A stretch of DNA of 64,000 nucleotides, from NCBI GenBank assembly GCA_015680905.1, contig CM027378.1, positions 80,133,501 to 80,197,500 on the forward strand, written 5' to 3'. Of this stretch, positions 1-12,575 are shown in pieces (position 1 is the stretch's first letter; each line of letters starts with the position of its first letter). The notes under the pieces were generated by a model. The model saw nothing but the letters and a program-made list of their open reading frames with translations. It was not told the origin of the DNA and searched no databases. The position numbers were made by a program, and so were the translations under genes. The DNA comes from Coptis chinensis (lineage: Eukaryota; Streptophyta; Magnoliopsida; Ranunculales; Ranunculaceae).

Positions 1-102
1 CTTGCGCACCTATTACAATAGACCCAGTGTGCTTGCGAGTATTATTATTATTAAAATAGGATTTAATTACCCTGTAAATTTAGGCCGGTTAATTTCCTAT
101 CA
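1..102 (+). mobile_element. Element A, 3' tail of 5' LTR
   Basis: This is the end of an LTR whose start lies before the window. It ends in CTATCA, and the LTR family starts TGATAAG, so the termini are inverted repeats. The same sequence, from the CTTGCGCACC word through the ATT triplet run, recurs at about 34173-34268 (same strand) and, inverted, at 34928-35035. That identifies all three as one LTR family. Confidence 0.85.
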
Positions 103-108
103 TGTTTT

Positions 109-121
109 TGGCGCCGCTGCC
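109..121 (+). other. Primer-binding site of element A
   Basis: TGGCGCCGCTGCC lies six bases after the LTR end. This is the tRNA-Asp-type minus-strand primer site typical of Athila/Tat-group Ty3/gypsy elements. The same motif occurs at 44025 in D and reversed at 31442 in B; C has a one-base variant at 58571. Confidence 0.85.
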
Positions 122-697
122 TTGGATTGTAGTGGCACAATTGAGTTTTAAAGTCTTATTTATCGTGATTCGTAGTTTAAGTTTAGTCGTAATTATATTA
201 ATTCATAGTTTACGTGTCTAATTTTAGTTATTTTTGCAGATAGTTAAGCAAAGATTTCTTCTTACAAGGTTGATAGTTGTGATTTTGTTGTGGACTTTGT
301 GAAGTTGCTTGCTTGTCGTCACCCAGCGTTGCAAGTAGCCCTCGAAGTCTCACACCGGAGGTACGTCTCTTTCTTTTGTGGGCTTGGAATTTGTTTGTTT
401 TGTGTACTTTGCTTGTTTTCATTGTTTCTTGCATCTAGGAAGGTTAAATCACCTTGACCAGCGTTAGGCATTTTGCATTAGGACAGGTTTTAGCCCACTC
501 ACTAGGAAAGTCTTTTTGACACGTGGATCAAGTGATGGTGCTTTTGCACAAGAACAGGGAATCATGTTATTTGGGTTTAGGAACCAATATATTAAACAAT
601 ATTTAAAATTCAATCTGGGTTGAAATATTTGTTTGATATTGTTTGTGTGTGCATCGTGTGCATCATTTATTAGAATCTTAGGTTTTAGAAGTAGTTT
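122..697 (+). other. Untranslated leader of element A
   Basis: This stretch between the primer site and the gag start has no convincing ORF in the sense direction. It is T-rich and expected to be the 5' leader and packaging region of the retroelement RNA. I see no other feature in it. Confidence 0.6.
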
Positions 698-1700
698 ATG
701 GTAGAAACTCGGTTTGATAACACACTTTTTGCACGATTTGATCCTGAGATTGAACGCGCTCTTCATAGGAGAAGTAGAAATCTCGATTTAGAGGTACCTG
801 TCACTTTTGTTGGCAATACACCAATTTTTACTGACACGGAGGGTAATAACAATGACGTGGTTGCCCAAGTACCTAGATCTATTACGGAATATATATATCC
901 TACTAGGACAACCTGACCATCTTGCATCGTTCACCCTACAACCAATGCTAATCACTTTGAGTTGATGCCCAATCTGCTGGGGCTCCTTCCTAAGTTTTAG
1001 GGAACGGAGGAGGAAGATCCATATCTTCATGTGAGAGAATTTTAGGATATTTGTGGGACTATTAAGCTTCAACAATTTAGTGATGAAGCTATTAAATTAA
1101 AATTATTCCCATTTTCTCTTAAAGAAAAAGCCAATAGTTGGTTTCACAATCTCCCATCGAATTCCATAATGGGATGGGAAAAGTTATGCATTGTGTTTTT
1201 AACGAACTTTTTCCCTAATCATAAAGCGACTGCTTTTAGAAAAGACTTATCATCTTTTTGCCAAACTGATGGAGAGTCATTATGGAAGTGTACAGAGAGG
1301 TTTAAGGACATGCTCTTGCAGTGTCCTAACCATGGCCTAGAGAAGGGTAGGCTAGTGCAGATTCTTTATGAGGGTCTCGATTTTAATTCTAAGGCTATGA
1401 TTGAGACCATGAGTACTGGATATTTCTATGATAAGACTGTAGAAGAAGCGTGGACCTTTTTAGAGGAAGTCTCTGAGAAGGTCTAACAATGGGAAACTAG
1501 TCGTGAGCCAAAGAAGGTGGCTAGTAGTACTACACATAATGGTTTGTTCCGTGTTGACAGAGAATTCGACACGAATGCTAGGATGGTCGCTTTAATTAGA
1601 AGAGTTGAAGCTCTCGAGCTAGAAAAAGAGACAAAGTCTCTAGCTCCGGTTAACAATATCGAGGCCCCTGAGTGTCTTTTGTGTGATAGTCTTGATCACG
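698..1700 (+). pseudogene. gag: Element A gag, 5' part (broken)
   Basis: This is the N-terminal and central Gag of an Athila-type element. The reading frame starts at 698 (MVETRFDN) and can be followed through the usual Gag landmarks: a KLFPFSL / ANSWF segment near 1100-1145, a region rich in NFFP and FRKDL, and QCPNHGLEKG near 1320-1345. At least four in-frame stops break it (about 914, 999, 1045 and 1484). Near its end is the first part of a CCHC zinc knuckle (CLLC, then D-S-L-D-H, about 1675-1699). The reading stops just after the His because a CACTA transposon has landed there; the other half resumes at 9310. Gag would form the particle and bind RNA, but this copy cannot be translated whole. 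Confidence 0.8.
1698..1700. repeat. Target-site duplication ACG, left
   Basis: The three bases ACG directly precede CACTAC at 1701 and recur directly after GTAGTG at 9310-9312. A 3-bp duplication is the hallmark of CACTA (En/Spm) insertion. Confidence 0.9.
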
Positions 1701-1714
1701 CACTACAACAGAAC

Positions 1715-2150
1715 AGCACTTTTGTGACGGCTAGGATGCGTCAGAATTATTTTTTGTGACGCCTAGGAGGCGTTGGAATTTAGGCGTCTGTGTTGATGTC
1801 AGAAATATTTGTGACGCCAATATGGCGTCACAATTGAAATATTTACTGACGCCTCTACGCCGTCACTAAATATGCATTACTAATGCCTCTACGCCGTCAT
1901 TAAAATTGTATTACTAACGCCTCCACGCCGTCACTAAATTGGTGTATTGTCGTCACTATTGAACTTTCAAATCCCCCCAAAAACTGGCGCTATAACTTGG
2001 CGCCAAAACAAACTAACGCCTCTGTACCGTCAGGAATTATTAATTTGTCTTTTTTTTAGATATACTTACTGACACCTATATACCGTCAGTAATTATAAAT
2101 TTCTCTTTTTTTAGAAATGCTTACTGACGCCTGTCAGGCGTCACAAAATA
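1715..2150. repeat. Left subterminal repeat block of the CACTA element
   Basis: At least eight degenerate copies of TGACGCC or its inverse GGCGTCA occur here, several paired as short palindromes (for example 1778-1795 and 1830-1852) and others as ACGCCTCTACGCCGTCA. Repeats of this kind in CACTA elements bind the TnpA-type protein. The right end has a shorter block of the same word. Confidence 0.8.
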
Positions 2151-2159
2151 TTATTTATT

Positions 2160-2448
2160 TTAAAAAAAATAATATTTGTTTTTGGTTTCCATCATAATAT
2201 TTATATTTTTTTTTCCCTAAAATCGCCTACATAAATACAACCATATATACCCCAAACACATAATATAATTAAGACTTGACAAACAATTATACACAAGGAA
2301 AATCTTAGTCATAACCATCACCAAAATTTGACTAAGTATATATATCACTAAATGAAAAACATTTAAAAGATATAGATGTATGGATATAGCAGAATCTACC
2401 AACATACTATTTCAATATAATCCCTATATAACAACTCAAGATCACATC
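2160..2448. other. CACTA interior, AT-rich, no gene seen
   Basis: This is AT-rich filler between the left subterminal repeats and the first exon-like segment. The short ORFs on the minus strand have low-complexity hydrophobic translations and no motif; I take them as chance. Confidence 0.5.
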
Positions 2449-2570
2449 CTAAGAAGCAAGAGCATGGGGTCCTTGACGATTCTCCAGGCGGTCTCGCTCT
2501 AAAACATACACACCCTGGACCAAGCTGGCAGCTACAGATCTCCGGTGATGTGCATTTTCCCTTCATAAAA
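2449..2570 (-). pseudogene. Captured exon-like segment, possibly lipase-like
   Basis: Read on the minus strand, an open stretch of about 40 codons contains the segments SVAASLVQGVYVLERDR and ENRQGPHALAS, followed by a stop. The composition looks like real protein and not like the AT-rich surroundings. It reminds me of a segment in plant class-3 lipase-like proteins, but that is from memory and weak. It lies in the same orientation as the other captured exons of this CACTA element. Confidence 0.35.
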
Positions 2571-2585
2571 AGAAAAAGATTCATT

Positions 2586-3664
<1,079 letters not shown>

Positions 3665-5847
3665 CTACAAAGCATAAAAATGTTGAACAAATAAATAATA
3701 TGATAAACAAAAAATTCAGCTAAGTGTTAGTATCACTGCATTCAAGTGTTTCTCAGCTTTCAAATAGACATTAAATAAATCATATATATAAAGGTGTATC
3801 TTTGAACCATACAAAAGTGTATCCAAAAACTTCTTAGGTAGATATGAGAGGTAAGTACAATATTTGCAACCAATTCTTATCAAAAAAATAAATAAAAAAA
3901 TAAAAAGAAAAAATAGTAGACATTGTTGCTAACAAGTTACAACCCAAGGAACAGTTATTAAACAAGAAACATGACATGCCATTACCATGTGTGTTGTCCC
4001 GTCACATCACACGAGCTACCACCTCTATAAAGATAAACTTTGTTCCACATAACCACATAAGCGTCCACATCATAGTCAACCTGGCTGGAGGACTAACATC
4101 ACCAACCCCGTAGGGTAACTGACCATAACAGAACAAAAGTGACTCTTGAGAAACCAGGCCGGGCTGACCCCATAGAACCAAATAACAATGATGGTGACGA
4201 TAACAACAATGAACAAAAGTGATCATGGTGTGAATCCAAATTATAATTGCAACCAAACTGAACCAAGTAGCTAGTAAGGAAGCATAACAAACCTGGTTAA
4301 TATATGACTCCATTTGATGTAATAACTCGTAACCCTGAGTACACAACCAAAGTCGAAGGTTCAATAGCCTAAACGTGTTAAAGCTTCCTTACAGTAGAAT
4401 GTAACAACACTAAATCACCTACCTGTTTGAAGTATCGAAGATGAGCATCCATTGTCCCATCTAGTTAAAACAATCAGTCCATCTACTCCGAGTGGTTGTG
4501 TAGGTACATGGATGAAAATACATGGCTTACTAGATAGTTTGGTGTGTAGCATGGGCAACAATCTTTCTATACATTGCTACATAATCAACCTGAAAACAAC
4601 GAAGTAATATATTTCGACTTAGTGAGGGCTATTTCACCATAAAAAGGTACATATCCATGCAATAAAAATGATGTAAAGGTTCCTCAACCCTTTTGCTATC
4701 CATTATACTACTCTAAACTACAAACTAACCCATCTAGAAATCAAGTTCATCAATTTAGGATTAACTAAACCATGTTGTAATATCCAACTTGGTGATAACC
4801 TGAATTCATTCTCTCTGGCCATAATAGAAAGTCCAAGAAAAAAAAGACGAGTGAACAACCCTTACTCAAAAACCAACAAACAAATTCAAGTTCAAACGAT
4901 TAAAATGCTAACAAGCTAAAAGACTTCATTGAAATGAAAGGTTCACAACTAAAAGTAAAGATCAGAAAAATTAAATCATCACAACCAACAATAATATTGA
5001 ATTCAAAAGAAAACAATATAGAGTAAAGCTCAATACCAGTTTAGTAACTTAGCTACAGTTCTGTGCACTTCATAAAGTTAAAAACTTAACGTTGCCAGAA
5101 CTTACTTGATTCAAAGAATTCTGTGGAGTTGTATATTCAGCTGCCAGAAACACAAAAACCTGCAACATTTGGAAGGCAGTTAAATGAAATATGAACTTCA
5201 ACATAAGAGTTAGTTCCAACTTGTTGTACATAAACTTCTCTTTATACTAATGTCTGGCATTGGAATTAAAACTACATTAAGGGTATCAACTTAGAATGCC
5301 TGAGAGCAACACTTCCAAGCAAAACTAATTTTATCCGAAAATACATGAGAAAAGGAGATGGACGACAAAATAAAAAGTTTTAGGAGCTCATCCTACATTA
5401 CATGAACAAATTAATTTCATATAATTGAATCCCTACGGAAAAGGATGGATACTATTTGTTTAACTGTGAACAGTGAGGAAAGGCATCCCTCAATTCATAT
5501 TGCTGGCTGCGTGTCTTTTGTTACAACCATTCCAACAACAACAAGCACCAAGCCGAGTCCATGGCGGCAAAGAAGAATACCCGGCAAAGCAAAGAAGAAC
5601 ACCGGCCGGCGAAGAAGTCCATGGCGGCGATGGCGGCGGCAAACACCCAAAGAATGACAAGTAGTAGCACCCAAAGACACACTCCACCCAAAGACACGGC
5701 CAGAAAAACAAAAAACAGTTAGAATGAATGTCTAAAATGGCATAACCAAAAGGTTAGAATGGAACAATTTGAACAAACCAAAAGCACGTACTTTTCACGA
5801 ATGGCATAAGAAAAACTATTGAAACTAAATGACACATGAGTACTCAC
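3665..5847. other. CACTA interior, mainly intron-like sequence
   Basis: This is mostly AT-rich sequence without strong coding signal. One possible small minus-strand exon sits at about 4469-4432 (AG before, CAG|GTAGGT after), with about 12 codons including MDAHLRYFKQ; I cannot assign it. A short G/C-rich stretch at 5560-5650 with repeated ATGGCGGC words stands out in composition but has no recognisable product. Confidence 0.4.
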
Positions 5848-6380
5848 AATTCCATAAAGCAGATGAGTAAAGCAACAAAAACGCTCACACCAATTGAACA
5901 ATGAACCATCAGGCTGTCTCACAAACGCTTCAACCTCGTCCCACTCAAACTGTAAATCCATTCTTGAAACCAATTGCAAGAGTGCATCAAAACAAAGAAC
6001 CGTCTAAAACCAATAGACAGACATTAAAGGTATTAACAATAGGGTATTTACTCATTACCAATATAAGTTGGTTTTTTTTTTTTTCACTCTCACGCCGCCT
6101 AAAGTCTCGAAAGGTGCTGCCACCTGAAGGAATCACATGCACATCATATATTCATTTAGAGAAAACCACCATTCTAACAATAAAATTTTATACTAATCCT
6201 AGAAGCATTTCATTTGGAACTTAAAATTAACTCAACACACTAAGAAACAATAGAGACAATACATTAAATTGTATCTACATACCTTAATAAACTCTTCTGA
6301 AAGACCAGCTTTGTAAGAATAATAATTCACTTCTATTAAATGAAAGAGTTTGACGAGAATTGTCTTGATCGTCGGATATC
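5848..6380 (-). pseudogene. Captured fragment of an unidentified plant gene, two exons
   Basis: Two minus-strand exon-like segments, 6380-6283 (98 bp, CAG acceptor, AAG|GTATGT donor) and 6003-5848 (156 bp, TTAG acceptor, ATT|GTGAGT donor), join in frame. The first reads YPTIKTILVKLFHLIEVNYY and the second contains [20 protein letters not shown] and [10 protein letters not shown]. The 156-bp exon is fully open. The composition is that of an ordinary soluble helical protein. I do not recognise the family and assign no function. Orientation and splice structure match the other captured fragments. Confidence 0.6.
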
Positions 6381-6836
6381 CTGGAGAAGAAGAAGTGTTA
6401 TAGAATGATTTCCTGCAATTCTTACCAGTATGGAATGAGTAAAGAATCAAGCTACAAGTCTCGATCTATATGAAATGGGTTTCTTTTTCAGCTATCCTTA
6501 CCTAAAGGCACCGACCGGTAGGGTAAGTCAGACCTATACTAGGAGTCTCAGACATACTTATGAAAGCCGGCGAATATAGCAGCATATGGGGAAGCACTAA
6601 CTACTAGTTAGAGGCTATTTGCGCGGAGACTCAGACATGTACCAAGCTAACAAGGACTAGTACGGCTTTAGTACCTAGTCGTTGGTTCTCAAGTTCCAGC
6701 TGTTGGGCCTTACTTAAAAAATAGAAAATAAAAAAAGACCCAAAGTACAATTATGACTTCTGTTGAGTAAAACGACTTGAATAATTAATAGGATGTAACG
6801 AAAAGAATGAAGGTTGATAAAAACATTGTGACTTAC
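6381..6836. other. CACTA interior between captured fragments
   Basis: No supported coding signal. A G/C-richer patch at about 6500-6720, with repeated 'cagac' and 'ctag' words, separates the unidentified two-exon fragment from the IQD exon and may mark the junction between captured pieces. Confidence 0.35.
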
Positions 6837-6925
6837 CTTTGTATCCCCGAAATGTAGTTTGAATTCGAATAGCTGAAATGTTCTCAATTGGCTTTTCATT
6901 AAGTCCGGGATGAGAAGTACCATTA
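6837..6925 (-). pseudogene. Captured IQD (calmodulin-binding IQ-domain) exon
   Basis: The minus-strand open segment reads HPGLNEKPIENISAIRIQTT and then FRGYK, followed directly by a GTAAGT donor at 6836. The IQ motif (IQxxxRGxxx) is cut by the intron. Plant IQD genes are known for a conserved phase-0 intron inside the first IQ motif, and the position here fits. IQD proteins bind calmodulin and are microtubule- or membrane-associated scaffolds. Only this one exon is visible. Confidence 0.75.
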
Positions 6926-8237
6926 CTTAACTCTTTAAGAGAGATTTTTCAGTAACTGAAGATACCTAACACAATTACATGTGATAACAGATGGGAAAAG
7001 CAAAGCAACAATAGTAATGATGATATTTAAAGAGTTAAATACAAGAATGCCCTCTCTAGTTCACTAATAAGACAAAATGGCTCCCTAAAGTGGAATTTTG
7101 TTAGAGGAAGGTGTTAGAAGCCCTCTCTAGTTCTTCTTCCTTCCCTTCAAGGATTTCTTCAACTAAAAGAAGTAAATAAATAAAATTTTAAATTAACATG
7201 ATAAGTGCACAATTGAAGTTCTGGGCACAAAGGATTTTTTAAACCTTTCGTGGTATAAGCTAGTTAAAACTTAAAACTAGGCAGCTATATGCATCCTAAC
7301 TACTGGAATTTAAGCTCCCTCTTGCTTTTACAACCAACTTCCACTACTGTGTTACAAAAATTAGTAAACCTACCTCAATCAGAATCTATCCTGTATGAAT
7401 GCTCTAACTACCAAAATAGTAAAGAGTCATGCCTTGACTTCTGAATTTTCTATGGACAACTCTTTCCTAACTTCACTTCTAAGTTCTAACCAAGCACCAT
7501 GTGCTTTGATATTTGATCTAGCAAAGTAGACCGGATACTTGAAAATTATCTAAACATAAACAAAAGGGTTAAATTAAGGCCTACATGGAAACTCTTTAGT
7601 AGTTACTTCCTAATTCCATCATATCATCATAAGCAACCAAATCATAATGTGTGAATCCTCTTTTCTAAACCATGTCCTCCATCTGAACAGTTACATTTAC
7701 CACATTCACCCCTTAAAGACCATACTACTAATAACAATACTAATTCCATTATTGTGTATATTGGAAAACCATAAACAAAGGCTTGAGACGTATCTAATAT
7801 ATCAAGTGAGCCTCATCGAATTGAGCTCTGAAATCAAGATTGCAGAACTGTATTTAGATGCAAAATCACGTAATGCATTCAAAAATAATCTATATAAATA
7901 AAATTCGAAATCTTTATGTATGAATTTAGATATGTTTGTATGCATTCCGACTTGACAAAAGTTGCAAAAATGCTAATTAAGTAAAAAATGCCTCAACATA
8001 AACCACATGTTCTCAATTCCTTGACAGCAATCTCAACACCTAGCTTCTCTCCAACCAAGTTCACCAATAAAAACCAACCTTTATAACAAATACCACAATA
8101 AACTCACTAACAACTCAATCCCCAACTCCTAATTCCTTCAAAAAATCCCTAAATTACTTACTTAAAGTAAATAATTCAAAATTTTACCAGTTTTTACTCA
8201 AATAAACCATAAAAACAAAAAAGAAAATAAGATGTAC
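6926..8237. other. CACTA interior, no gene seen
   Basis: AT-rich sequence without supported exons. It may include the intron downstream of the captured H2A.Z exon, but I cannot place its acceptor. Confidence 0.4.
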
Positions 8238-8314
8238 CTGAATACCAGCTCGTGATGAATGAGAAACAAGCTTCTTCTTATCCTTATCTTTATTTGCAGC
8301 TGTTGTTTTTCCTG
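8238..8314 (-). pseudogene. Captured histone H2A.Z N-terminal exon
   Basis: The minus-strand segment translates as GKTTAANKDKDKKK followed by LVSHSSRAGIQ and ends at CAG|GTACAT. This is the N-terminal tail and start of the histone fold of plant H2A.Z variants. The Pro and Arg usually found in the KKPVSRSSRAG stretch are changed to Leu and His. The splice donor directly after the Gln matches a known intron position of plant H2A.Z genes. Only the tail is present; the docking domain and most of the histone fold are absent. Confidence 0.8.
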
Positions 8315-9080
8315 CTAATAATTACTACAAGGCCATACATCATGTTAAGCTAATCTGAGTATAATTCAACATTGGAATTTTCTGCTCCAAATGAGTGTGT
8401 GACGAACACACATCTAGGATTTTCTTGTCAACCCCAACACGAAAATCAATTTCTCAGCACCGCTCAACCAATTTTTTGAACCCTAACCCACAAACAAACA
8501 AAAATTAAAAAGAAAAAATCAATCCAAATGCTATTAACAATTAAATAGAGTGTCTCCAATTAATTGAGAAGAAAAAGTATACCTTGAAGCAATAAGAAGG
8601 AGATGAAGCACACTGGTTTCTGGAGCTGAACGAAGAATTAATGCTAAACTTTATTTTTGAAGGGAAATAGGGTTCAGTTGAGTAGCGATGACATTGAAGC
8701 AAACTAGAGACATTTTCGCCCTTCTTAGATTAAGGACAAAAAACGTGGTTCGCTTATTTTTTTGGCCAAAGCCTGGCGACTGGTTTTCTAATTTTGAGAC
8801 TCAAAATCCCGTCTTAAATTTAAGACGAGGATTTATGTCTTAATGGGTCGTCCTAATTCAACAATTCTGGTGTAGTGTTTTATTTTAATTTATTTATTTA
8901 TAGTTTTTTGGTAAGAGATTGTTCAAGACCTTATCTCAAACAAATGGCTAGCGAGTGAAGTCGAGAAGAAAGAGATTGATTCTGCGTTAGGGTTTTGAGA
9001 CTGAGAAGAAAGAGAGATGAGGTCGAGAAAAAAGATGAAACTGTTGAGAAGTGAAACTTGATGCCCTCATCTCATGTCAC
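8315..9080. other. CACTA interior, no gene seen
   Basis: This may contain captured 5' flank of the H2A.Z-like gene. From about 8930 to 9060 there is a GA-rich stretch (repeated GAGAAGAAAGAGA). No ORF with motif content. Confidence 0.4.
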
Positions 9081-9084
9081 ATGC

Positions 9085-9309
9085 CTAGCACGTGTTTTAG
9101 TTGTGACAGTTTATAAAAATAACTCTGACCCCTATTTGTCGTCACTATTTTTTTATCCATTTTTTAAATAAACTAAAATACATTTTTGAATTATAGTGAC
9201 GCTAAAACCACAAACTGACGCCTACATGCCGTCACATCCTTTCTGACGCCACTTTGGCGTCACAAAACCAAAAATACCCCTATCACAAAAATGTTGTTAT
9301 GGTGTAGTG
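9085..9309. repeat. Right subterminal repeats and terminus of the CACTA element
   Basis: TGACGCCTACATGCCGTCA and TGACGCCACTTTGGCGTCA occur close to the terminus, matching the word family of the left end in inverted arrangement. The terminus reads TTGTTATGGTGTAGTG and abuts ACG. Confidence 0.85.
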
Positions 9310-9312
9310 ACG
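9310..9312. repeat. Target-site duplication ACG, right
   Basis: Second copy of the 3-bp duplication; see 1698-1700. Confidence 0.9.
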
Positions 9313-10186
9313 TTATAGATAATTGCCCTGGCATAACTGCACAAGTCAATGGTTTGAATTTATACCAAAATCCAGGCAATAATCCTTTTTCTAAGACGTA
9401 TAACCCTGGGTGGCGTAACCACCCCAATTTGTCATGGTCTAAAGGTATACATCAGGGAGGTCCCGTGGGTAACTCGAACCCTGTGCAACAGTATGCACCC
9501 TAACCACCGATAAACCCTCACCTTTAGAGGAAAACCTAGCTCAGTTAACACATGCCACTTTTCAATTTCAAAAAGATATCCAACAACAATTGCTTTCAAA
9601 CTCGCAATCAATTGCCAAGTTAGAAGTTCAAATGGGTCAGATTTCTAGTAATTTGGATGAGAGGGATAAGGGTAGGTTTCCTACTCAACCAGTGGCTAAC
9701 CGAAGGGGTTAGTTGGAAATAGGTTCTAACTTGAACCAAGCTCACTAGGAGCAAGCGAAGTCTATTACTGTTCTTAGGAGAGGTAAACATATTGATAATA
9801 GGGTTGAGATGCCTAGGGACTCTGAGGTCAGATCTGACCCTATAGAGTGTGAGCAGGAGGAGAGTAATGTAAGTGAATGTAATAGTCATAATACTTCAAG
9901 GAAGGGTGTAGAACCTCCTACTGCAGTGGAGACTAACCCTGTGCCTTCTTATATACCTAAAGCTCCTTTTCCCCAATGTTTGATTCAGACTAAGAACGGT
10001 TCTAATCTTAATGAGATAATGGAGATGTTTAAACAGGTTCAAATTAATATTTCATTACTTGATACTATAAAACAAGTTCCTTCCTATGCCAAGTGTCTTA
10101 AAGATTTGTGTACACAAAAACGTAAGTTGAATGTGCGCAAGAAAGCATTCCTTACTGAGCAAGTGAGTTCTATTATCCAAAACTGA
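9310..10186 (+). pseudogene. gag: Element A gag, 3' part (broken)
   Basis: The gag frame resumes immediately after the CACTA element. Counting one ACG copy, the Cys that follows here (in DNCPG, about 9321-9335) restores the CX2CX4HX4C spacing of the zinc knuckle begun upstream, so the transposon split the motif between its His and last Cys. Downstream come a Pro/Asn/Gln-rich segment, the ITVLRRGK segment (the variant of TTLRSGK seen in B and D), and from 9951 the Gag-protease linker with PKAPFPQ and SYAKCLKDLC. Several stops and frameshifts lie between 9502 and 9810; the stretch 9809-10186 is open. Gene fragment of a dead element. Confidence 0.8.
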
Positions 10187-10581
10187 ACCCCACCTAAGTT
10201 TAGATATCCAGGATGCCCTACTATATCTTGTGTTATTGGTGATCATATGATTGAGAAGGCATTACTTGATTTAGGAGCTAGCGTTAATTTGTTGCCTGCT
10301 TGGTCTTGGTAAGTTGAAACCTACGCCAATTACTCTTCAATTGGTAGATAGGTCTATTAGGATTCCACGTGGTATTGTTGAGGATGTTTTGATTCAAGTT
10401 GATAAATTTTATTTCCCTGTTAATTTTATTGTTGTACATACACAACCTGTTCAAGATCCAAAACACCATATTCTTGTCATATTAGGTCATCCCTTTTTAG
10501 CCACTACACAATTCTGAACATATTAGGTCTGGTTGTGTTATCAATTTTTATCAAAATGCTATCATTAATTGTCGTAATGGA
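10187..10581 (+). pseudogene. Element A aspartic protease (broken)
   Basis: The retroelement protease core ALLDLGASVNLL is at about 10257-10296; in this family the usual catalytic DTG/DSG triad is DLG. Just after it about 17 bases are missing compared with the inverted copy at 34290-34867, which shifts the frame. The later part (VDRSIRIPRGIVEDVLIQVD) is open from 10314. An extra segment of about 50 bases with a stop interrupts the region at about 10505-10555, between LATT and IINCRNG. The product would have cut the Gag-Pol polyprotein. Confidence 0.8.
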
Positions 10582-11169
10582 GTGTTAAAACTTTCTTTTG
10601 GAAATATGACTACAGAACTTAATGTATTTAATGTGGTTCAAGAACCTTCTGAACATGATGATTTTTGGGATGTTAATCTTATTGATAGTATAGTTCATGA
10701 GACTTTCTTGGAGAGTTATTCTGATGACCCTCTTGAGTCTTGCTTAACTAATTCTGGTAGTGGTTGTGATGTATATGATGTCATTTGTGAAGTTAATGCT
10801 TTGCTTGATGAAACCCCAATTTTAGAAACTGATACGTGGAGATCTACATTAGAGCCTCTGACTCCATCTGAGTTTACCCCAGTTCCTTCCATTGAGAGTC
10901 CTCCTAAGCTAGAGTTGAAACCATTACCTGATACTCTTAAGTATGTCTTTCTAGGACCTGATGATTCTTTACCTATTATTATTGCTTCTAATCTTGATAG
11001 TGAACAAGAGGGTAAATTGATTAGAATTCTTAAAGAGCATAGAGCAGCTTTAGGGTGGAATATTGCTGATATTAATGGTATAAGCCCAAATGATTGTATG
11101 CATCAATTCATCTTGAGAAGGATGCTAAACCAACCCGTGAGTTTCAGAGATGGCTTAATCCTAACATGA
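10582..11169 (+). pseudogene. Element A protease-RT linker
   Basis: An open 195-codon stretch starting just after the protease relic: LSFGNMTTELNVF, an acidic serine-rich linker, then LKPLPDTLKYVFLG and EHRAALGWNIADINGISP, which mark the entry into the RT domain of Athila/Tat elements. It overlaps the next frame at 11094, where a single frameshift moves the RT frame. Confidence 0.75.
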
Positions 11170-11969
11170 AAGAGGTAGTGAGAGCCGAGGTTCTCAAGTT
11201 GTTAGATGTGGGTATCATTTATCCAATCTCCGATAGTAAATGGGTGTGTCCTATTCAGGTTGTCCCTAAAAAGTCTGGGCTTACAGTAGTTGAGAATTCA
11301 AAGGGCGAGTTAGTTCCCACCCGTATGACTACCGGGTGGCATTTTTGCATTGACTATCGTAAGTTGAATTTGGCCACTAGGAAAGATCACTTTCCTCTTC
11401 TGTTTATTGACCAAATGCTCGAGAAGTTAGCTAGTCATAAGTACTACTGTTTTCTTGATGGTTATTCCAGTTATTACCAAATATGTATTACACCTAAGGA
11501 TCAAGAAAATACTACTTTTACTTGCCCTTTCGGAACTTTTGCCTTTCGTCGTATGCCTTTTGGATTATGTAATGCACCTGGTACCTTCCAGCGATGCATG
11601 CTTAGTGTTTTTTCTGATATGGTAGAAAGGTTTCTTAAGGTGTTTATGGATGACTTCTCTGTGTTTGGTGATTCTTTTGATGAGGGTTTGCACCATCTAG
11701 AATTAGTGTTAATTAGGTGCAAGGAGAAGAATCTTGTGTTGAATTGGGAGGAGTTTCATTTTATTGTTCAATATTGTATTGTTCTTGGTCATATTATTTC
11801 TAGTAATGGAATTGATGTTGATATGGCCAAGATTGATGTCATTTCTAGTCTTCCACCACCTAAGATTATGGAAGACATTAGGTCATTTTTAGGTCATGCT
11901 GGATTTTATAGGCGTTTCATTAAGGACTTTAGTAAGATTGCTCGTCCCCTATGCAATTTACTTGGTTAG
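11094..11969 (+). pseudogene. Element A reverse transcriptase domain
   Basis: Reverse transcriptase of an Athila-type Ty3/gypsy element, 291 open codons. Visible landmarks: LLDVGIIYPISDSKWVCPIQ (fingers), IDYRKLN, PLLFIDQMLEKL, the first catalytic Asp in FLDGYSSYYQI, FGTFAFRRMPFGLCNAPGTF, and the catalytic box VFMDDFSVFG at about 11641-11670 with both Asp present. The C-terminal part has LGHIISSNGI and FLGHAGFYRRFIKDFSKIA. A stop follows at 11967. The catalytic residues are intact, but flanking frameshifts and the dead integrase mean the element cannot move by itself. Confidence 0.88.
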
Positions 11970-12575
11970 GACGTTGCTTTTGTCTTTGATGATGATTGTT
12001 TGAAAGCTTTTGAAAAGCTTAAACATTTATTGACTACCGCTCCTATCATACAGCCACCTGATTGGAGTGTGCCTTTTAAGTTAATGTGTGATGCGTCTAA
12101 CTATGCAGTTGGGGCTGTTTTAGGTCAATGGTTTGACAAGTTGCCCCATGTTATTTATTATTCTAGTCGAACTCTTAATGATGCATAGATGAACTACATT
12201 ACAACTGAGAAAGAGTTGTTAGCTGTTGTGTTTGCTTTAGACAAATATAGGTCTTACCTCATAGGGTCTAAGGTTGTCGTGTTTACTAATCATTCGGCTT
12301 TGAATTATCTCCTTACTAAGAAGGATGCTAAAGCGCATTTGATTCGTTGGGTACTCTTATTGCAAGAGTTTGATATAGAGATTAGGGATAAGAAGGGTAC
12401 GGAGAACATGGTAGCTGACCACTTATCTAGATTTATAGTAGAATCTTCTACTGATATTTTGCCTGTGAATGAATCTTTCCCTGATGAGCAATTTTTTGTT
12501 ATATCCCAGTCACCTTGGTATGTAGATATTGTTAATTATCTTGTAACGAAACAGTTTCCCTCTCATTGGAGATAA
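11970..12575 (+). pseudogene. Element A RNase H domain
   Basis: Continues in frame after the RT stop: FEKLKHLLTTAPIIQPPDW, then the RNase H core with CDASNYAVGAVLG (first Asp), IYYSSRTLN, a TAG stop at 12186, TTEKELLAV (Glu) and [13 protein letters not shown]. In the corresponding B sequence this last motif reads [11 protein letters not shown], so the catalytic Asp is Asn here. It ends with [15 protein letters not shown]. It would degrade template RNA; stops and the Asp-to-Asn change indicate decay. Confidence 0.82.

Noticed and set aside
4002..4364. 120-codon minus-strand ORF
   Set aside because: Composition is irregular (many Trp, His, Tyr, Cys), there is no homologous pattern, and it lies in intron-like sequence between kinase and other captured exons.
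5561..5719. 53-codon plus-strand ORF with repeated MAA words (ATGGCGGC) in the CACTA element
   Set aside because: It arises from a short GC-rich repeat-like patch, has no motif, and lies antisense to the captured exons; I see no support for a real gene.
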